Position numbers and translations under genes: made by a program. The notes beneath the pieces were generated by a model. The model saw nothing but the letters and a program-made list of their open reading frames with translations, ran no database searches and had not been told where the DNA came from. DNA of 48,592 nt from JAZREA01 sp045660545 (GTDB lineage: Bacteria > Bacillota > Clostridia > Monoglobales > Firm-18). The stretch is taken from contig JAZREA010000007.1 in assembly GCA_045660545.1 (NCBI GenBank), positions 1-48,592 on the forward strand, given 5' to 3'. Below are positions 40,310-48,592 of the stretch, one piece after another (positions within the stretch are counted from its first letter, which is position 1; every line of letters begins with the position of its first letter).

Positions 40310-43111
40310 TTGCTTGACTGGATATTTGAGGGTATTGTTACATGGATAAGCAGTATCGTAACCGATTTGATGGATGCGGTGTCCGGCTTATTCTTAAATG
40401 CTCTCGGCACAGATATGACGGTTATGGAAGAATACTTTCCATTCGTCGAAAAAGCTTTTACTGTTATGCAGTACACAGGATGGGCTATTCTGTTTCTTGT
40501 AACAGTATGGCAGTTGTTCAGGATTTTCGGTGGACCTATTACGGAAGCAGAAAATCCGTGGACATTAATCGCCAGAAGCTCACTTTTCGCACTGCTTATC
40601 GGTTATGCAAAGCCTATTTTCACACTTGCACTTGATATTGCCACAGCACCATATACGGCACTGATGGATGTAACAATGTCAGCAGAGGATTTTACCTTTG
40701 CAGGTGTTGGAAATGCGCTAAGCAACGGACTCACGACTATTGTTTCGGTCGTCTCGGTTGTAGGACTATTACTCCTTGTCATACTGGAAATAGCACTTGG
40801 TTGGAATTACTTCAAACTTCTGCTTGAAACTGTTGAAAGATATGTGGTTGTAGGTGTTCTTTGTTACACATCTCCTCTCGCATATTCGATGGGAGCATCA
40901 AAAACAACGAGCAATGTGTTCAGATCGTGGTGTCACATGGTTGGTTCACAGCTTCTACTGCTTGTTATGAATGTTTGGTTCCTGAGAGCCTTCAACAGTT
41001 CAATGGGACAGTTTATGGGTAACAGCGGTGCTTTGTCAACAGGACAAGGCAGTATTTTCCTATGGCTGTTCTGTGCGTTGGCATTTTTGAAAACTGCACA
41101 GAAATTTGATAGCTACCTGGCTTCCATTGGTCTTAATGTTGCCCAGACCGGAAGCAGTATGGGTATGGAACTGCTTATGGCCGCACGAGTTGTAAGTGGT
41201 ATCGGTAGTGGTACAAGAAGTGCCGGTAATGTTTTCAGAGGCGGAAGCTCTGCAACAGGAACCGGAGCAGCTTCAGCAGGATTTGCAGGCGGGTTTGCAA
41301 GCAAATTCAAGGGTAACAGTTATGTTCGTGACGCTGTAGTAAGTGGCGGTTCACGAATGGGCATGGGCGGAACTATCGGATTTGTCGGCAGAGCATTTGG
41401 AGGTATGGCAGCACGTGGAGGTGCAACCTTAAATGGCGAGTCTATTTCTTCTGTTGCTTCAAGAACCTCTGATGTTTCAGGCACCATCGCAGGAAATATT
41501 GCTGACAGAAGTCTTGGTAATTATATGCCGCACATGGCAGGTCAAAAGCTTACTAATACTCAGATTACAGGTGGTAGAATCAGTACCACATCTACAAGTC
41601 CTGACGGTAAAAATGCCTCTGTCGAAATGTTTAATGCAGCTCAGTATGAGAAACCTGATGTTCCTCACTCTGTTGTAACGGCATCAGACGGCAGTCAATG
41701 GTTCCAAATGGCAAGTGGAAGTGGCGCAGGTGCATACTACGCTGTTCCTGAGTTCAACGGAGATGTATCGGAGGCTGGTAAGGTTTCTGCTACATTCCCA
41801 GATGCAGCAGATGGTACAGTCCTCAGAACTGCAGATGAAGGTGTTATTGAAGCAAGCGCGCCTGGCGAAAAATCCTTGCTTTATAACAGCGGAATGTATG
41901 CTGAGCCTGAAGGCGAACACTCTGTTGTTACTGACGCTGACGGAAATACATGGTATCAAATGTCCGCAGAAGGAATTGCAGATGGTTCTGTTACTCCTCC
42001 TGCCTTTATCGGTGGAGATAATGTTTCCTTCCCCGAAATGGACGATGGTACATCCTTTACTGCCGTTGGCGATGGTGTTATGGAAGCAAACGGCGCTGAC
42101 GGAAGCTCAATGCTTTATAACAGTGCTATGTATGCTGAACCTGAAGGTGAACACTCCGTTGTTACAGACGGTGACGGAAATACATGGTATCAAATGTCTT
42201 CCGGGGATATGCCTCCTCAGTTTACAGGCGACAATGGTGTTTCCTTCTCTGCAATGCCTGAAGGCACAGAGTTTACCCAGACTGGCAATGGAGTTGTTGA
42301 AGCAACTGGCACTGACGGTGGATCGACACTTTATAGCAGTACCATGTATGCTGAACCTGAAGGCGATCACAGTGTAGTTACTGCCGATGATGGCAGCAGT
42401 TGGTATCAGGTGTCCGGTACAGACCTGGCAAATGGTACGGTATCTGCTCCGCAATATATTGGCAATATGGCAGATGCTCCTCAAGGCGATGTTTCCTTCC
42501 CCGAAATGGCAGAAGGCACAACATATACTCCGCAAGGTGCTGGTGTTGTCGAAGCTACGGGAGAACCCGGAAACAATACCCTTTGGTACAGCAGTGCCAA
42601 CTACGAAGAGCCTGACGCACCTCATACCGTTATGCAATCAGCGAACGGTGTTGACTGGTATGCAATGCAACCTCATGCAAGTTCTCCTGAATTTGAATCA
42701 GGAGATGCTGCTAACGCATATAACCAGGCGCAGTTCCAGTCCTTTATGCCCGGATACGAAACAAGCGTTGTTTCTGTTGATGGTAGCAACCGACAGGACG
42801 GATACTTTGAGGTTCGCAACAAGGACGGCAGTGGCACAATGTTCTATGACACTGCACAGTACGCTGCTCCACGCGGTAACTATCAGGTATATGAAGATGC
42901 CAACGGAAGTCAGTGGTACGCAATTCATGGCGAATCGGCAGTTGAAAGAAAGCCTGTTTACGGTAAAGACGGTAAACCTGTTTACGAAGACACGGATACA
43001 GTTAAAACACGAACTGTTGAAACTGTCCGTTACAAGAATACACCGTCAAGGTTCTCTGAACCAAAACGCCGTGAAAAGACCGAAATCAAACCACCGAAAC
43101 GTAAGAGATAA
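40310..43111 (+). CDS. TrbL/VirB6-like channel protein with repeated C-terminal region
   Basis: 933 residues from TTG, with CGGAGGTG 8-9 nt upstream. Residues 1-330 hold many membrane spans (YTGWAILFLVTVWQLFRIF, TTIVSVVSVVGLLLLVILEIALG and others), matching the polytopic VirB6-type channel subunit of conjugation machines. A Gly/Ala/Ser-rich region follows (about 330-440). The rest is built of six units starting at residues 446, 530, 608, 680, 765 and 851, each opening with Y(A/E)EPEGEHSVVTDADGNTWYQM-like sequence and running 72-86 residues. The end is basic (KRREKTEIKPPKRKR). The repeats look extracellular and may reach through the wall, contact recipients or bind glycans; that is inference. 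The repeat region is absent from ordinary TrbL proteins as I know them. Confidence 0.85.
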   Translation: MLDWIFEGIVTWISSIVTDLMDAVSGLFLNALGTDMTVMEEYFPFVEKAFTVMQYTGWAILFLVTVWQLFRIFGGPITEAENPWTLIARSSLFALLIGYAKPIFTLALDIATAPYTALMDVTMSAEDFTFAGVGNALSNGLTTIVSVVSVVGLLLLVILEIALGWNYFKLLLETVERYVVVGVLCYTSPLAYSMGASKTTSNVFRSWCHMVGSQLLLLVMNVWFLRAFNSSMGQFMGNSGALSTGQGSIFLWLFCALAFLKTAQKFDSYLASIGLNVAQTGSSMGMELLMAARVVSGIGSGTRSAGNVFRGGSSATGTGAASAGFAGGFASKFKGNSYVRDAVVSGGSRMGMGGTIGFVGRAFGGMAARGGATLNGESISSVASRTSDVSGTIAGNIADRSLGNYMPHMAGQKLTNTQITGGRISTTSTSPDGKNASVEMFNAAQYEKPDVPHSVVTASDGSQWFQMASGSGAGAYYAVPEFNGDVSEAGKVSATFPDAADGTVLRTADEGVIEASAPGEKSLLYNSGMYAEPEGEHSVVTDADGNTWYQMSAEGIADGSVTPPAFIGGDNVSFPEMDDGTSFTAVGDGVMEANGADGSSMLYNSAMYAEPEGEHSVVTDGDGNTWYQMSSGDMPPQFTGDNGVSFSAMPEGTEFTQTGNGVVEATGTDGGSTLYSSTMYAEPEGDHSVVTADDGSSWYQVSGTDLANGTVSAPQYIGNMADAPQGDVSFPEMAEGTTYTPQGAGVVEATGEPGNNTLWYSSANYEEPDAPHTVMQSANGVDWYAMQPHASSPEFESGDAANAYNQAQFQSFMPGYETSVVSVDGSNRQDGYFEVRNKDGSGTMFYDTAQYAAPRGNYQVYEDANGSQWYAIHGESAVERKPVYGKDGKPVYEDTDTVKTRTVETVRYKNTPSRFSEPKRREKTEIKPPKRKR

Positions 43112-43117
43112 AATATT

Positions 43118-43144
43118 CGGACAGTCTGACACACAGGCTGTCCG
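43118..43144 (+). other. Intra-operon hairpin
   Basis: CGGACAGTCTG and CAGGCTGTCCG form an 11-bp stem with one wobble around ACACA, between the channel and hydrolase genes. No T-tract follows; RNA processing or stability is likely. Confidence 0.6.
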
Positions 43145-43166
43145 TCTTATATAAGGAGGTGTGCCT

Positions 43167-44630
43167 ATGTCTGAACCACAAAAAAGTCAAATCGGTGACG
43201 GTCAGGATAATTACGCCGGAGCCGCGAAACAAATGGCAAATGCAGCGAAACAAGCAAGTAAAACTGCGGCAACAACTGCAGCTACAGAAGGTGCAAAAGC
43301 AACTGCAAATGCTGCAGCAGCAACAGTTAAAGCTGGAGTTGAAGGCGGAAAAGCTGTTGCAGAGATAGCATCTGGTACTGCTGCAGGTGGTCCGTGGGGT
43401 GCTATAATCGCTGCGGCATGGGCTATGAGGCACACCTTATTTAAAATACTCGTTTGTATTTGCTTATGCCTTGTTTTTCTTATTACTTTAATCGTATCGT
43501 TGCCGTCTATTATAATGGACTACATCTTCGGCACAGATGAAGCTCCACCTGCACCGGGCGTTACTATCACCCAAACTTATAACGATCTTGCAGGTGCAGT
43601 ATCAGGTGTTATTGAAGAAGGATATAATACCTCTTTCGCCGAGGTTGAAAGCATTATATCAAACGGCGGGTACGATTATGATTTATCAATGGCAGCGCTT
43701 ATCAATCATGCACAAAGCTCTGCCGGCTATGATACCTGTTACATTTTATCCGCATATTCGGCTTCTATGGAGCAAAAAGGAACAAGTCAGGATGATATGC
43801 TATCCAAGATGCGAAATGTTGCTGACCGTATGTTTCCTGTCACTTACGTTGAAAAAACAACCACACGTACAGTAACAGCAGCAGATGGCTCTACAAGCAC
43901 CGAGACAGTCAAATATGTGGAATGCACCATTCATCCCTTTGATAACACGGTTATAACCGATGCCTTTGGGATTGATGTAGATGCTACATACAGCCAGTTT
44001 AATGTTACCTATGGTGTAGCAATAAGCAATATGGCAAACTCTCTTAAAATGACCTTATACGGCTCTTTAGGCGAAGGTCAGGCAGTTCCGCTTACCGATG
44101 CAGAACTTATCGCATACGTCAACAGTCAAGGCGTTACGGGTGCAAGAAAAGCACTTCTGGAAACAGGTCTTTCACTTGTTGGCAAAGTCCCTTACTTCTG
44201 GGGCGGTAAAAGTGCTGCAGGTTGGAACGATGAATGGAACACCCCTAAATTAGTTACTTCAGCCGGGTCCGCAAGTACAGGAACTATAAGACCTTTCGGA
44301 CTCGACTGCAGTGGCTTTTCTTCTTGGGTGTATTTAACGGCATTGGGTGTTGACATCGGAGCTGGCACATCCGGTCAATATCCGAATACAGTTTCAGTAT
44401 CAGCCTCAGATTTGAAAGTCGGAGACCTTGGTTTCCTTGCGGAATCTGATGGTAGTGGTTGGAATCATGTCCTTGTTTTCGCAGGATATGGTGAAGGTGG
44501 TGAACGAATGTGGGTTCATTCTTCTGGCGGTACTGGTGTTATTCTTAATACACCAAGCTACGATTCCAGTCTGGTACTGAGGCGAGTGAAAAATGTAAAC
44601 TTAGATACGGCAGTTCCCGTATCTCCTTAA
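43167..44630 (+). CDS. Conjugative peptidoglycan hydrolase with NlpC/P60 domain (VirB1-like)
   Basis: 487 residues from ATG at 43167 (AAGGAGG 7 nt upstream). An Ala/Lys/Thr-rich cytoplasmic segment (1-85), one membrane span (about 91-121; CICLCLVFLITLIVSLPSII), a helical region, and a C-terminal C40 peptidase domain with Cys381 (LDCSGFSSWVY), His434 (WNHVLVF) and His451 (WVHSSGG). No second lysozyme-type domain is clear, although the middle region (about 140-300) could hold one I do not recognise. It should open the wall locally for the transfer channel. Confidence 0.88.
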   Translation: MSEPQKSQIGDGQDNYAGAAKQMANAAKQASKTAATTAATEGAKATANAAAATVKAGVEGGKAVAEIASGTAAGGPWGAIIAAAWAMRHTLFKILVCICLCLVFLITLIVSLPSIIMDYIFGTDEAPPAPGVTITQTYNDLAGAVSGVIEEGYNTSFAEVESIISNGGYDYDLSMAALINHAQSSAGYDTCYILSAYSASMEQKGTSQDDMLSKMRNVADRMFPVTYVEKTTTRTVTAADGSTSTETVKYVECTIHPFDNTVITDAFGIDVDATYSQFNVTYGVAISNMANSLKMTLYGSLGEGQAVPLTDAELIAYVNSQGVTGARKALLETGLSLVGKVPYFWGGKSAAGWNDEWNTPKLVTSAGSASTGTIRPFGLDCSGFSSWVYLTALGVDIGAGTSGQYPNTVSVSASDLKVGDLGFLAESDGSGWNHVLVFAGYGEGGERMWVHSSGGTGVILNTPSYDSSLVLRRVKNVNLDTAVPVSP

Positions 44631-44648
44631 TACAGGCAGGTGATTATT

Positions 44649-45023
44649 TTGGAAGAAAAAGAATATAACAACATTTATGCCATACCGGCAAACTATACCG
44701 ATTCAGGAAAATTACTCGGCGGAATGCTTGAACCGAGGAACGCTATTGAAACCATAATTGTTATTCTTCTTGTTGGATATCCTGAGCTGATGCTTATTCC
44801 AATGCCCGGTACGATCAGAATTGTTGTGATGACAATAACACTGATTCCGCTGGCAGTAGTATCAATGATGGGCATTGACGGCGATTCTCTGTTCCAATAT
44901 ACAGGTCATATATTCCGCTACTTCCTTAATCGCAGAACACTACATTTCAGAAGGGTGGGATATAAATATGACCAAAGCCAGCTCAAAAAAAGAAAAAAAG
45001 GCAAAGCAAAGAAAAAAGCCTGA
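44649..45023 (+). CDS. PrgI-family membrane protein (VirB3-like)
   Basis: 124 residues from TTG at 44649 with AGGTGA just upstream; GTG at 44640 is the alternative. Two adjacent membrane spans (IETIIVILLVGYPELMLIPM, IRIVVMTITLIPLAVVSMMG) and a basic tail ending GKAKKKA match PrgI, the small inner-membrane partner of VirB4 in Gram-positive conjugation systems. The 3' end overlaps the VirB4 gene by 56 bp. Confidence 0.85.
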   Translation: MEEKEYNNIYAIPANYTDSGKLLGGMLEPRNAIETIIVILLVGYPELMLIPMPGTIRIVVMTITLIPLAVVSMMGIDGDSLFQYTGHIFRYFLNRRTLHFRRVGYKYDQSQLKKRKKGKAKKKA

Positions 45024-47502
45024 AAAGCTTGAGTTTGTGCAAGATTTTATACCTATCAAGGATATAAATTACGGTGTTATTGAAACTACCGATGGCAGGT
45101 ATATAAAAATATTGGAAATAGAACCCATCAACTTTATGCTTCGTTCAAGTGAAGAACAGTTCGGCATTATATCCTCATTTGCAAGCTGGCTAAAAATTTC
45201 TCCGATGCGACTTCAGTTTAAGAGCATTACCCGTAAAGCTGACTCCGACAAACACGTCGCTATGGTAAGAAAAGAACTTGAAGATGAAGAAAACGAACAG
45301 TGCAAGCATCTTGGCGAAGGTTATTTGAAACTGATTAAAGACGTCGGAAGCCGTGAGGCATTAACCCGGCGCTTTTTTCTTATATTCCAGTATGAGGATA
45401 TGCACCGTACTGATAGCGATGACATCGGCAAAATTTATGGCGCATTGCAGACTGCAGAACACACTGCAAGAGCATATTTCCTTCAGTGTGGCAACTCAAT
45501 CCTGCAACCAAAGGATCCCGATGAAGCAACGGCAGAGATTTTATATATGTTCTTCAACCGCCGTTCTTGCGTTGATGAACCGTTCTCGTCAAGAGTCAAT
45601 CGTGTTGTCGTTGACACAATGGCCGCTAAGAACAAAATAATCGGCATTGATCCCGTTCCTCATATCAAGATGGTGAATTTCCTTGCTCCAAGAGGAATTT
45701 CCCTTAAACATAGCAATTATATCGTTATGGATGGGCTCTATTATTCGTTCCTGTATATCAAAGGCGATGGATACCCCAGTGCAGTTCGTGCCGGGTGGAT
45801 GTCATCCCTTATAAATGCAGGCGAAGGAATTGACGTTGATGTTCACCTGCGCCGTGAAAATCGAAGCAAAACAATTGATAAGGTTGCACAGCGTATCAGA
45901 CTCAACCGAACTAAGCTTCGCAGTATGCAGGATACGAGCACAGACTTTGAAGAACTCACAAACTCCATTCAATCAGGATATTTCATCAAAAACGGAATCG
46001 CAAATAACAACGAGGACTTATTTTATATGTCCGTGTTCATTACGATTTCTGCAAAAAGCTATGATGAACTGATGTGGCGTAAACAGCAAATGACCGATAT
46101 GCTTAAATCAATGGATATGTTCACCAGTGATTGCAGATTCAAACAGGAAGCTGCTTTCAAATCGGTAATGCCGTTTTTAAGCATAGTACCTTTCCTCGAA
46201 AAGAAATCCCAGAGAAATGTACTTACAAGCGGTGCAGCATCCACATATATGTTCACAAGCTTTGAAATGTCTGACGATACCGGTGTTTTACTTGGTGTTA
46301 ACCGTCATAACAACTCACTTTGCATTGTTGACCTGTTTAACACAAAGAAAAATAAAAACGCAAATCTCAATCTGCTTGGCACGAGTGGCGCAGGCAAAAC
46401 CTTTACAATGCAGCTCCTTGCGCTTCGTATGAGGATGCGTGGTATTCAGTGTTATATCCTGGCACCGATTAAAGGACATGAGTTCAGAAGAGCCTGCAAT
46501 CACATAGGCGGTCAGTATATCAAGCTTTCTCCCGGTTCTCCACATTGTATCAATGTTATGGAGATACGCCATACACTTACTCCTGAAATGGAGCTTATTG
46601 ATGAACTTGATTACAGTGAACCGACTTCGATGCTGGCACAAAAGGTTCAACAGCTTATGATTTTCTTCTCACTTCTCATACCTGATATGTCAAACGAAGA
46701 AGAACAGCTTCTTGATGAAGCGCTGATACGAACCTATGCCGACTTCGGTATTACCCACGATAACGATTCGTTATATATCGACAAAGAAGCAAATCCGCCG
46801 GTTATGAAAAAGATGCCCATACTCGGTGATTTACATAAAAATTTGCTTGGAAATAAAATGACCGAGCGAATTGCAGTAATAGTCAGCCGTTTTGTTACAG
46901 GCTCGGCACAGTCATTCAATCAGCAGACCAATGTGGACCTTACGAATAAATATATTGTACTTGACTTGTCCGAACTCAAAGGTAAACTCCTTCCCGTTGG
47001 AATGATGATTGCTCTTGATTATGTCTGGGATAACATAAAGGCTGACATCACTAAGAAAAAAGCCATACTCATTGATGAGATATGGCAACTTATAGGTGTA
47101 GCGTCTAATAAGAACGCGGCGGAATTTTGCTTGACTATATTTAAGACAATCCGAGGGTTCGGCGGTGCAGCCATTTCTGCAACTCAGGACCTTTCGGATT
47201 TCTTCAGTCTTGAAGACGGTAAGTACGGCAGAGCTATTATAAACAACTCCAAGAATAAAATCATTCTGAACCTTGAGCCTGATGAGGCACGATATGTTCA
47301 GGATGTATTAAAGCTTACCAAAACTGAAATCCGTTCCATTACCCGTTTTGAACGTGGCGAGGCTCTTGTGTATTCCAATAACAACAAGGTTCCCGTAGTT
47401 ATCAAGGCTTCCAAAGAAGAACAGGAAATGATTACTACTGACCGTGCAGAACTGGAAGCAATCCTCAAAGAACGCAAGAAAAAGAAAACGCATAATCCTT
47501 AA
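44968..47502 (+). CDS. VirB4-type conjugation ATPase
   Basis: 844 residues from ATG at 44968, preceded by AAGGGTGG; an earlier in-frame start at 44875 would lie deep in the PrgI gene. The N-terminal VirB4 domain (FVQDFIPIKDINYGVIETTDGRY, in parts) precedes the RecA-like motor with Walker A GTSGAGKT (471-478) and Walker B AILIDE (Asp703, Glu704), and a later ATQDLSDFF block. It powers assembly of the type IV channel and substrate transfer at the cytoplasmic membrane. It is conserved in Tn1549/Tn916-type elements. Overlap with the PrgI gene suggests coupled translation. Confidence 0.95.
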   Translation: MTKASSKKEKKAKQRKKPEKLEFVQDFIPIKDINYGVIETTDGRYIKILEIEPINFMLRSSEEQFGIISSFASWLKISPMRLQFKSITRKADSDKHVAMVRKELEDEENEQCKHLGEGYLKLIKDVGSREALTRRFFLIFQYEDMHRTDSDDIGKIYGALQTAEHTARAYFLQCGNSILQPKDPDEATAEILYMFFNRRSCVDEPFSSRVNRVVVDTMAAKNKIIGIDPVPHIKMVNFLAPRGISLKHSNYIVMDGLYYSFLYIKGDGYPSAVRAGWMSSLINAGEGIDVDVHLRRENRSKTIDKVAQRIRLNRTKLRSMQDTSTDFEELTNSIQSGYFIKNGIANNNEDLFYMSVFITISAKSYDELMWRKQQMTDMLKSMDMFTSDCRFKQEAAFKSVMPFLSIVPFLEKKSQRNVLTSGAASTYMFTSFEMSDDTGVLLGVNRHNNSLCIVDLFNTKKNKNANLNLLGTSGAGKTFTMQLLALRMRMRGIQCYILAPIKGHEFRRACNHIGGQYIKLSPGSPHCINVMEIRHTLTPEMELIDELDYSEPTSMLAQKVQQLMIFFSLLIPDMSNEEEQLLDEALIRTYADFGITHDNDSLYIDKEANPPVMKKMPILGDLHKNLLGNKMTERIAVIVSRFVTGSAQSFNQQTNVDLTNKYIVLDLSELKGKLLPVGMMIALDYVWDNIKADITKKKAILIDEIWQLIGVASNKNAAEFCLTIFKTIRGFGGAAISATQDLSDFFSLEDGKYGRAIINNSKNKIILNLEPDEARYVQDVLKLTKTEIRSITRFERGEALVYSNNNKVPVVIKASKEEQEMITTDRAELEAILKERKKKKTHNP

Positions 47503-47544
47503 AATGCGTATTTCTCTTAAAATACTCACAAGGAGGTGGTAAAA

Positions 47545-48105
47545 ATGTTACTGCAAGACGAGCAATACATAGTTAAGTGGCTTTCTCAATACGGAGCCTT
47601 AACTACGACACAGGTTATAAAGATGCTTCAAAAAAAGCCGGAAACAGCAATTAAGATTATTAAGAACCTGAAACGGATGCACCAGATATCCGATGTTAAA
47701 GGCGGATATTATTTAGGACTTGATTCTATGTGTCAGCCGGATCAGCGAATGATACTTGCTGTTTGGGTGCTGTTGAAATTTATAGAGCAGGTCGATCCTA
47801 TGGCACACTACCCGGCAGTATATCCTTCGCAGTTGTTTTTCTTAAAAGAAAACACGGGATACGAGATTGTAACTATATACGAAGGCGAAGAACATTTGTT
47901 GAAGCTCTTGCAACCGGATGAGGATTTGAAATATATCATTGTGATTCCGCACATTTCAATGGCATCGAAGCTCAAATTGCCCAATGCTCCTTGTCTGTTT
48001 GCGACAGTTGATTTCAATGGCAAAGATGAGCCTGAGATAACATTCTACTCGGAGGGAGAGATTGCCGATGAAACAAAAGAATTCATTCCTAAGAGTGCTG
48101 GATAA
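47545..48105 (+). CDS. Element accessory protein, DUF5697-like
   Basis: 186 residues from ATG at 47545 (AAGGAGG 8 nt upstream; a GTG at 47536 lies in that site). The N-terminal 60 residues form a winged-helix-like unit (YIVKWLSQYGALTTTQVIKML). The remainder is an alpha/beta domain without motifs I know. Similar short proteins follow virB4 in clostridial conjugative elements; from memory the family is DUF5697. It may be a regulator or nuclease-like factor, unproven. Its 3' end overlaps the next gene by 38 bp. Confidence 0.75.
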   Translation: MLLQDEQYIVKWLSQYGALTTTQVIKMLQKKPETAIKIIKNLKRMHQISDVKGGYYLGLDSMCQPDQRMILAVWVLLKFIEQVDPMAHYPAVYPSQLFFLKENTGYEIVTIYEGEEHLLKLLQPDEDLKYIIVIPHISMASKLKLPNAPCLFATVDFNGKDEPEITFYSEGEIADETKEFIPKSAG

Positions 48106-48592
48106 AGCAGAAAACAAAATACAGGTAATGAGCGAGCATATTAATGATGTTCGCTTTTTATATACCAGCGGACATATCAGTGAAGCCTACGAAAAAGCAA
48201 TGCAATTGGAAGAACACTCCGAAAAAATAGTTTTACTTACACGGGCGTTACCTGCATATACAGGTCGTCCAAATGCAGGGCTTGAAGTCAACAGCATAAT
48301 GCGAACCAGTGTCCCTCTTGAAATTGGGTTCACATTTGAAGGTTGGTTTTCAGTGCGCATACCACTACTTCTCCCCAAGAAAAGTGAAGGCTCTGCTGAT
48401 TATGTCCGCTCATTGTTATATCCTGCAATGAGTGATTTTTTTAAGACCGCACCTCCGGTTCGTTATAAAGATTGTGTCTTGGTTTACAGACATGTGTATG
48501 ACGAAACCAGAAGTGAGCGTCAAAAGAGAGACCACGACAATATAGAAATCAATATGGTTTCTGATATTATCGCACTGTATGTGATGCCTGAT
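48068..48592 (+). CDS. Element accessory protein, DUF6100-like (3' end outside window)
   Basis: 175 residues are visible from ATG at 48068, with GGAGGG 11 nt upstream, and the frame is still open at the window edge. A helical N-terminus (KQKNSFLRVLDKAENKIQVMSEHI, in parts) leads to a domain with PLEIGFTFEGWFSVRIPLLLP and RYKDCVLVYRHVYD. I associate such proteins with DUF6100, found in clostridial conjugative elements; function unknown. It starts inside the preceding gene, so translation is probably coupled. Confidence 0.75.
   Translation, partial: MKQKNSFLRVLDKAENKIQVMSEHINDVRFLYTSGHISEAYEKAMQLEEHSEKIVLLTRALPAYTGRPNAGLEVNSIMRTSVPLEIGFTFEGWFSVRIPLLLPKKSEGSADYVRSLLYPAMSDFFKTAPPVRYKDCVLVYRHVYDETRSERQKRDHDNIEINMVSDIIALYVMPD

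Larger units (their letters stand above)
36412..48592 (+). mobile_element. Integrative conjugative element, left part (Tn1549/CTn-like)
   Basis: From just after the rubrerythrin stop to the window end, all genes point right and belong to integration or conjugation: tyrosine integrase, two unknown proteins, Maff2/VirB2-like, TrbL/VirB6-like, NlpC/P60 hydrolase, PrgI, VirB4 and two accessory proteins. The left boundary is placed at the tandem ATTAGATAC repeats and is approximate. Relaxase, coupling protein, cargo and right end lie outside the window. Family placement is by gene content and is inference. Confidence 0.8.

Noticed and set aside
42387..43154. 255-codon frame overlapping the TrbL-like repeats, with others at 41715 and 42107
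   Set aside because: The repeats keep off-frames open; the main frame has the membrane domain and ribosome site and the off-frames show no domain.

Overview
The window looks like a chromosome segment of an anaerobic, endospore-forming member of the Clostridia (Bacillota). The evidence is an intact spo0A, the Gram-positive S10-spc-alpha ribosomal order running on through secY-adk-map-KOW-infA-rpmJ-rpsM-rpsK-rpsD-rpoA-rplQ, many TTG and GTG starts behind strong AGGAGG sites, PerR with a reverse rubrerythrin, and exported proteins carrying S-layer homology (SLH) domains. The SLH-anchored polysaccharide lyase would fit a plant- or mucin-glycan degrader such as a gut Clostridium relative; that placement is inference.

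Layout. (1) 1-5690 is a secreted carbohydrate locus: the 3' end of a large modular extracellular protein, then a 1330-residue heparinase II/III-like protein with a DNRLRE-like insert and three C-terminal SLH domains. (2) 5748-8184 holds a divergent pair, an RluA-type pseudouridine synthase and a class B-type penicillin-binding protein. (3) 8306-11218 is a 970-residue protein with three N-terminal SLH domains and an unrecognised body. (4) 11387-13677 is a polar amino acid ABC importer whose binding protein is rearranged: its two halves occur in swapped order, as in a circular permutant. (5) 13828-30378 is the ribosomal superoperon, with a strong promoter and a 270-nt structured leader before rpsJ. 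(6) 30426-30731 carries tRNA-Pro(GGG) and, about 150 bp further on, a duplicated 3' fragment of the same tRNA. (7) 30864-36410 holds a GH2 beta-galactosidase, spo0A with upstream 0A-box-like sites, ung, perR and a reverse rubrerythrin; perR and rbr share a near-identical operator. (8) From about 36412 to the window end lies the left part of an integrative conjugative element of the general Tn1549/CTn type: tyrosine integrase with candidate arm sites, two unrecognised proteins, then a type IV secretion operon (Maff2/VirB2-like, TrbL/VirB6-like with six C-terminal repeats, NlpC/P60 hydrolase, PrgI, VirB4) and two accessory proteins, the last cut by the window edge. Relaxase, coupling protein, cargo and right end are not in the window.

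No clearly new defence or catalytic system is visible. The items most worth a second look are the permuted binding protein, the repeat-bearing TrbL-like protein, the Lys/Ala/Thr tail on ribosomal protein L22, the S10 leader with a possible attenuator, the compact PerR/Rbr promoter arrangement, and the ordered repeats at the element's left end. Functional calls are from reading motifs by eye; no database search was run.
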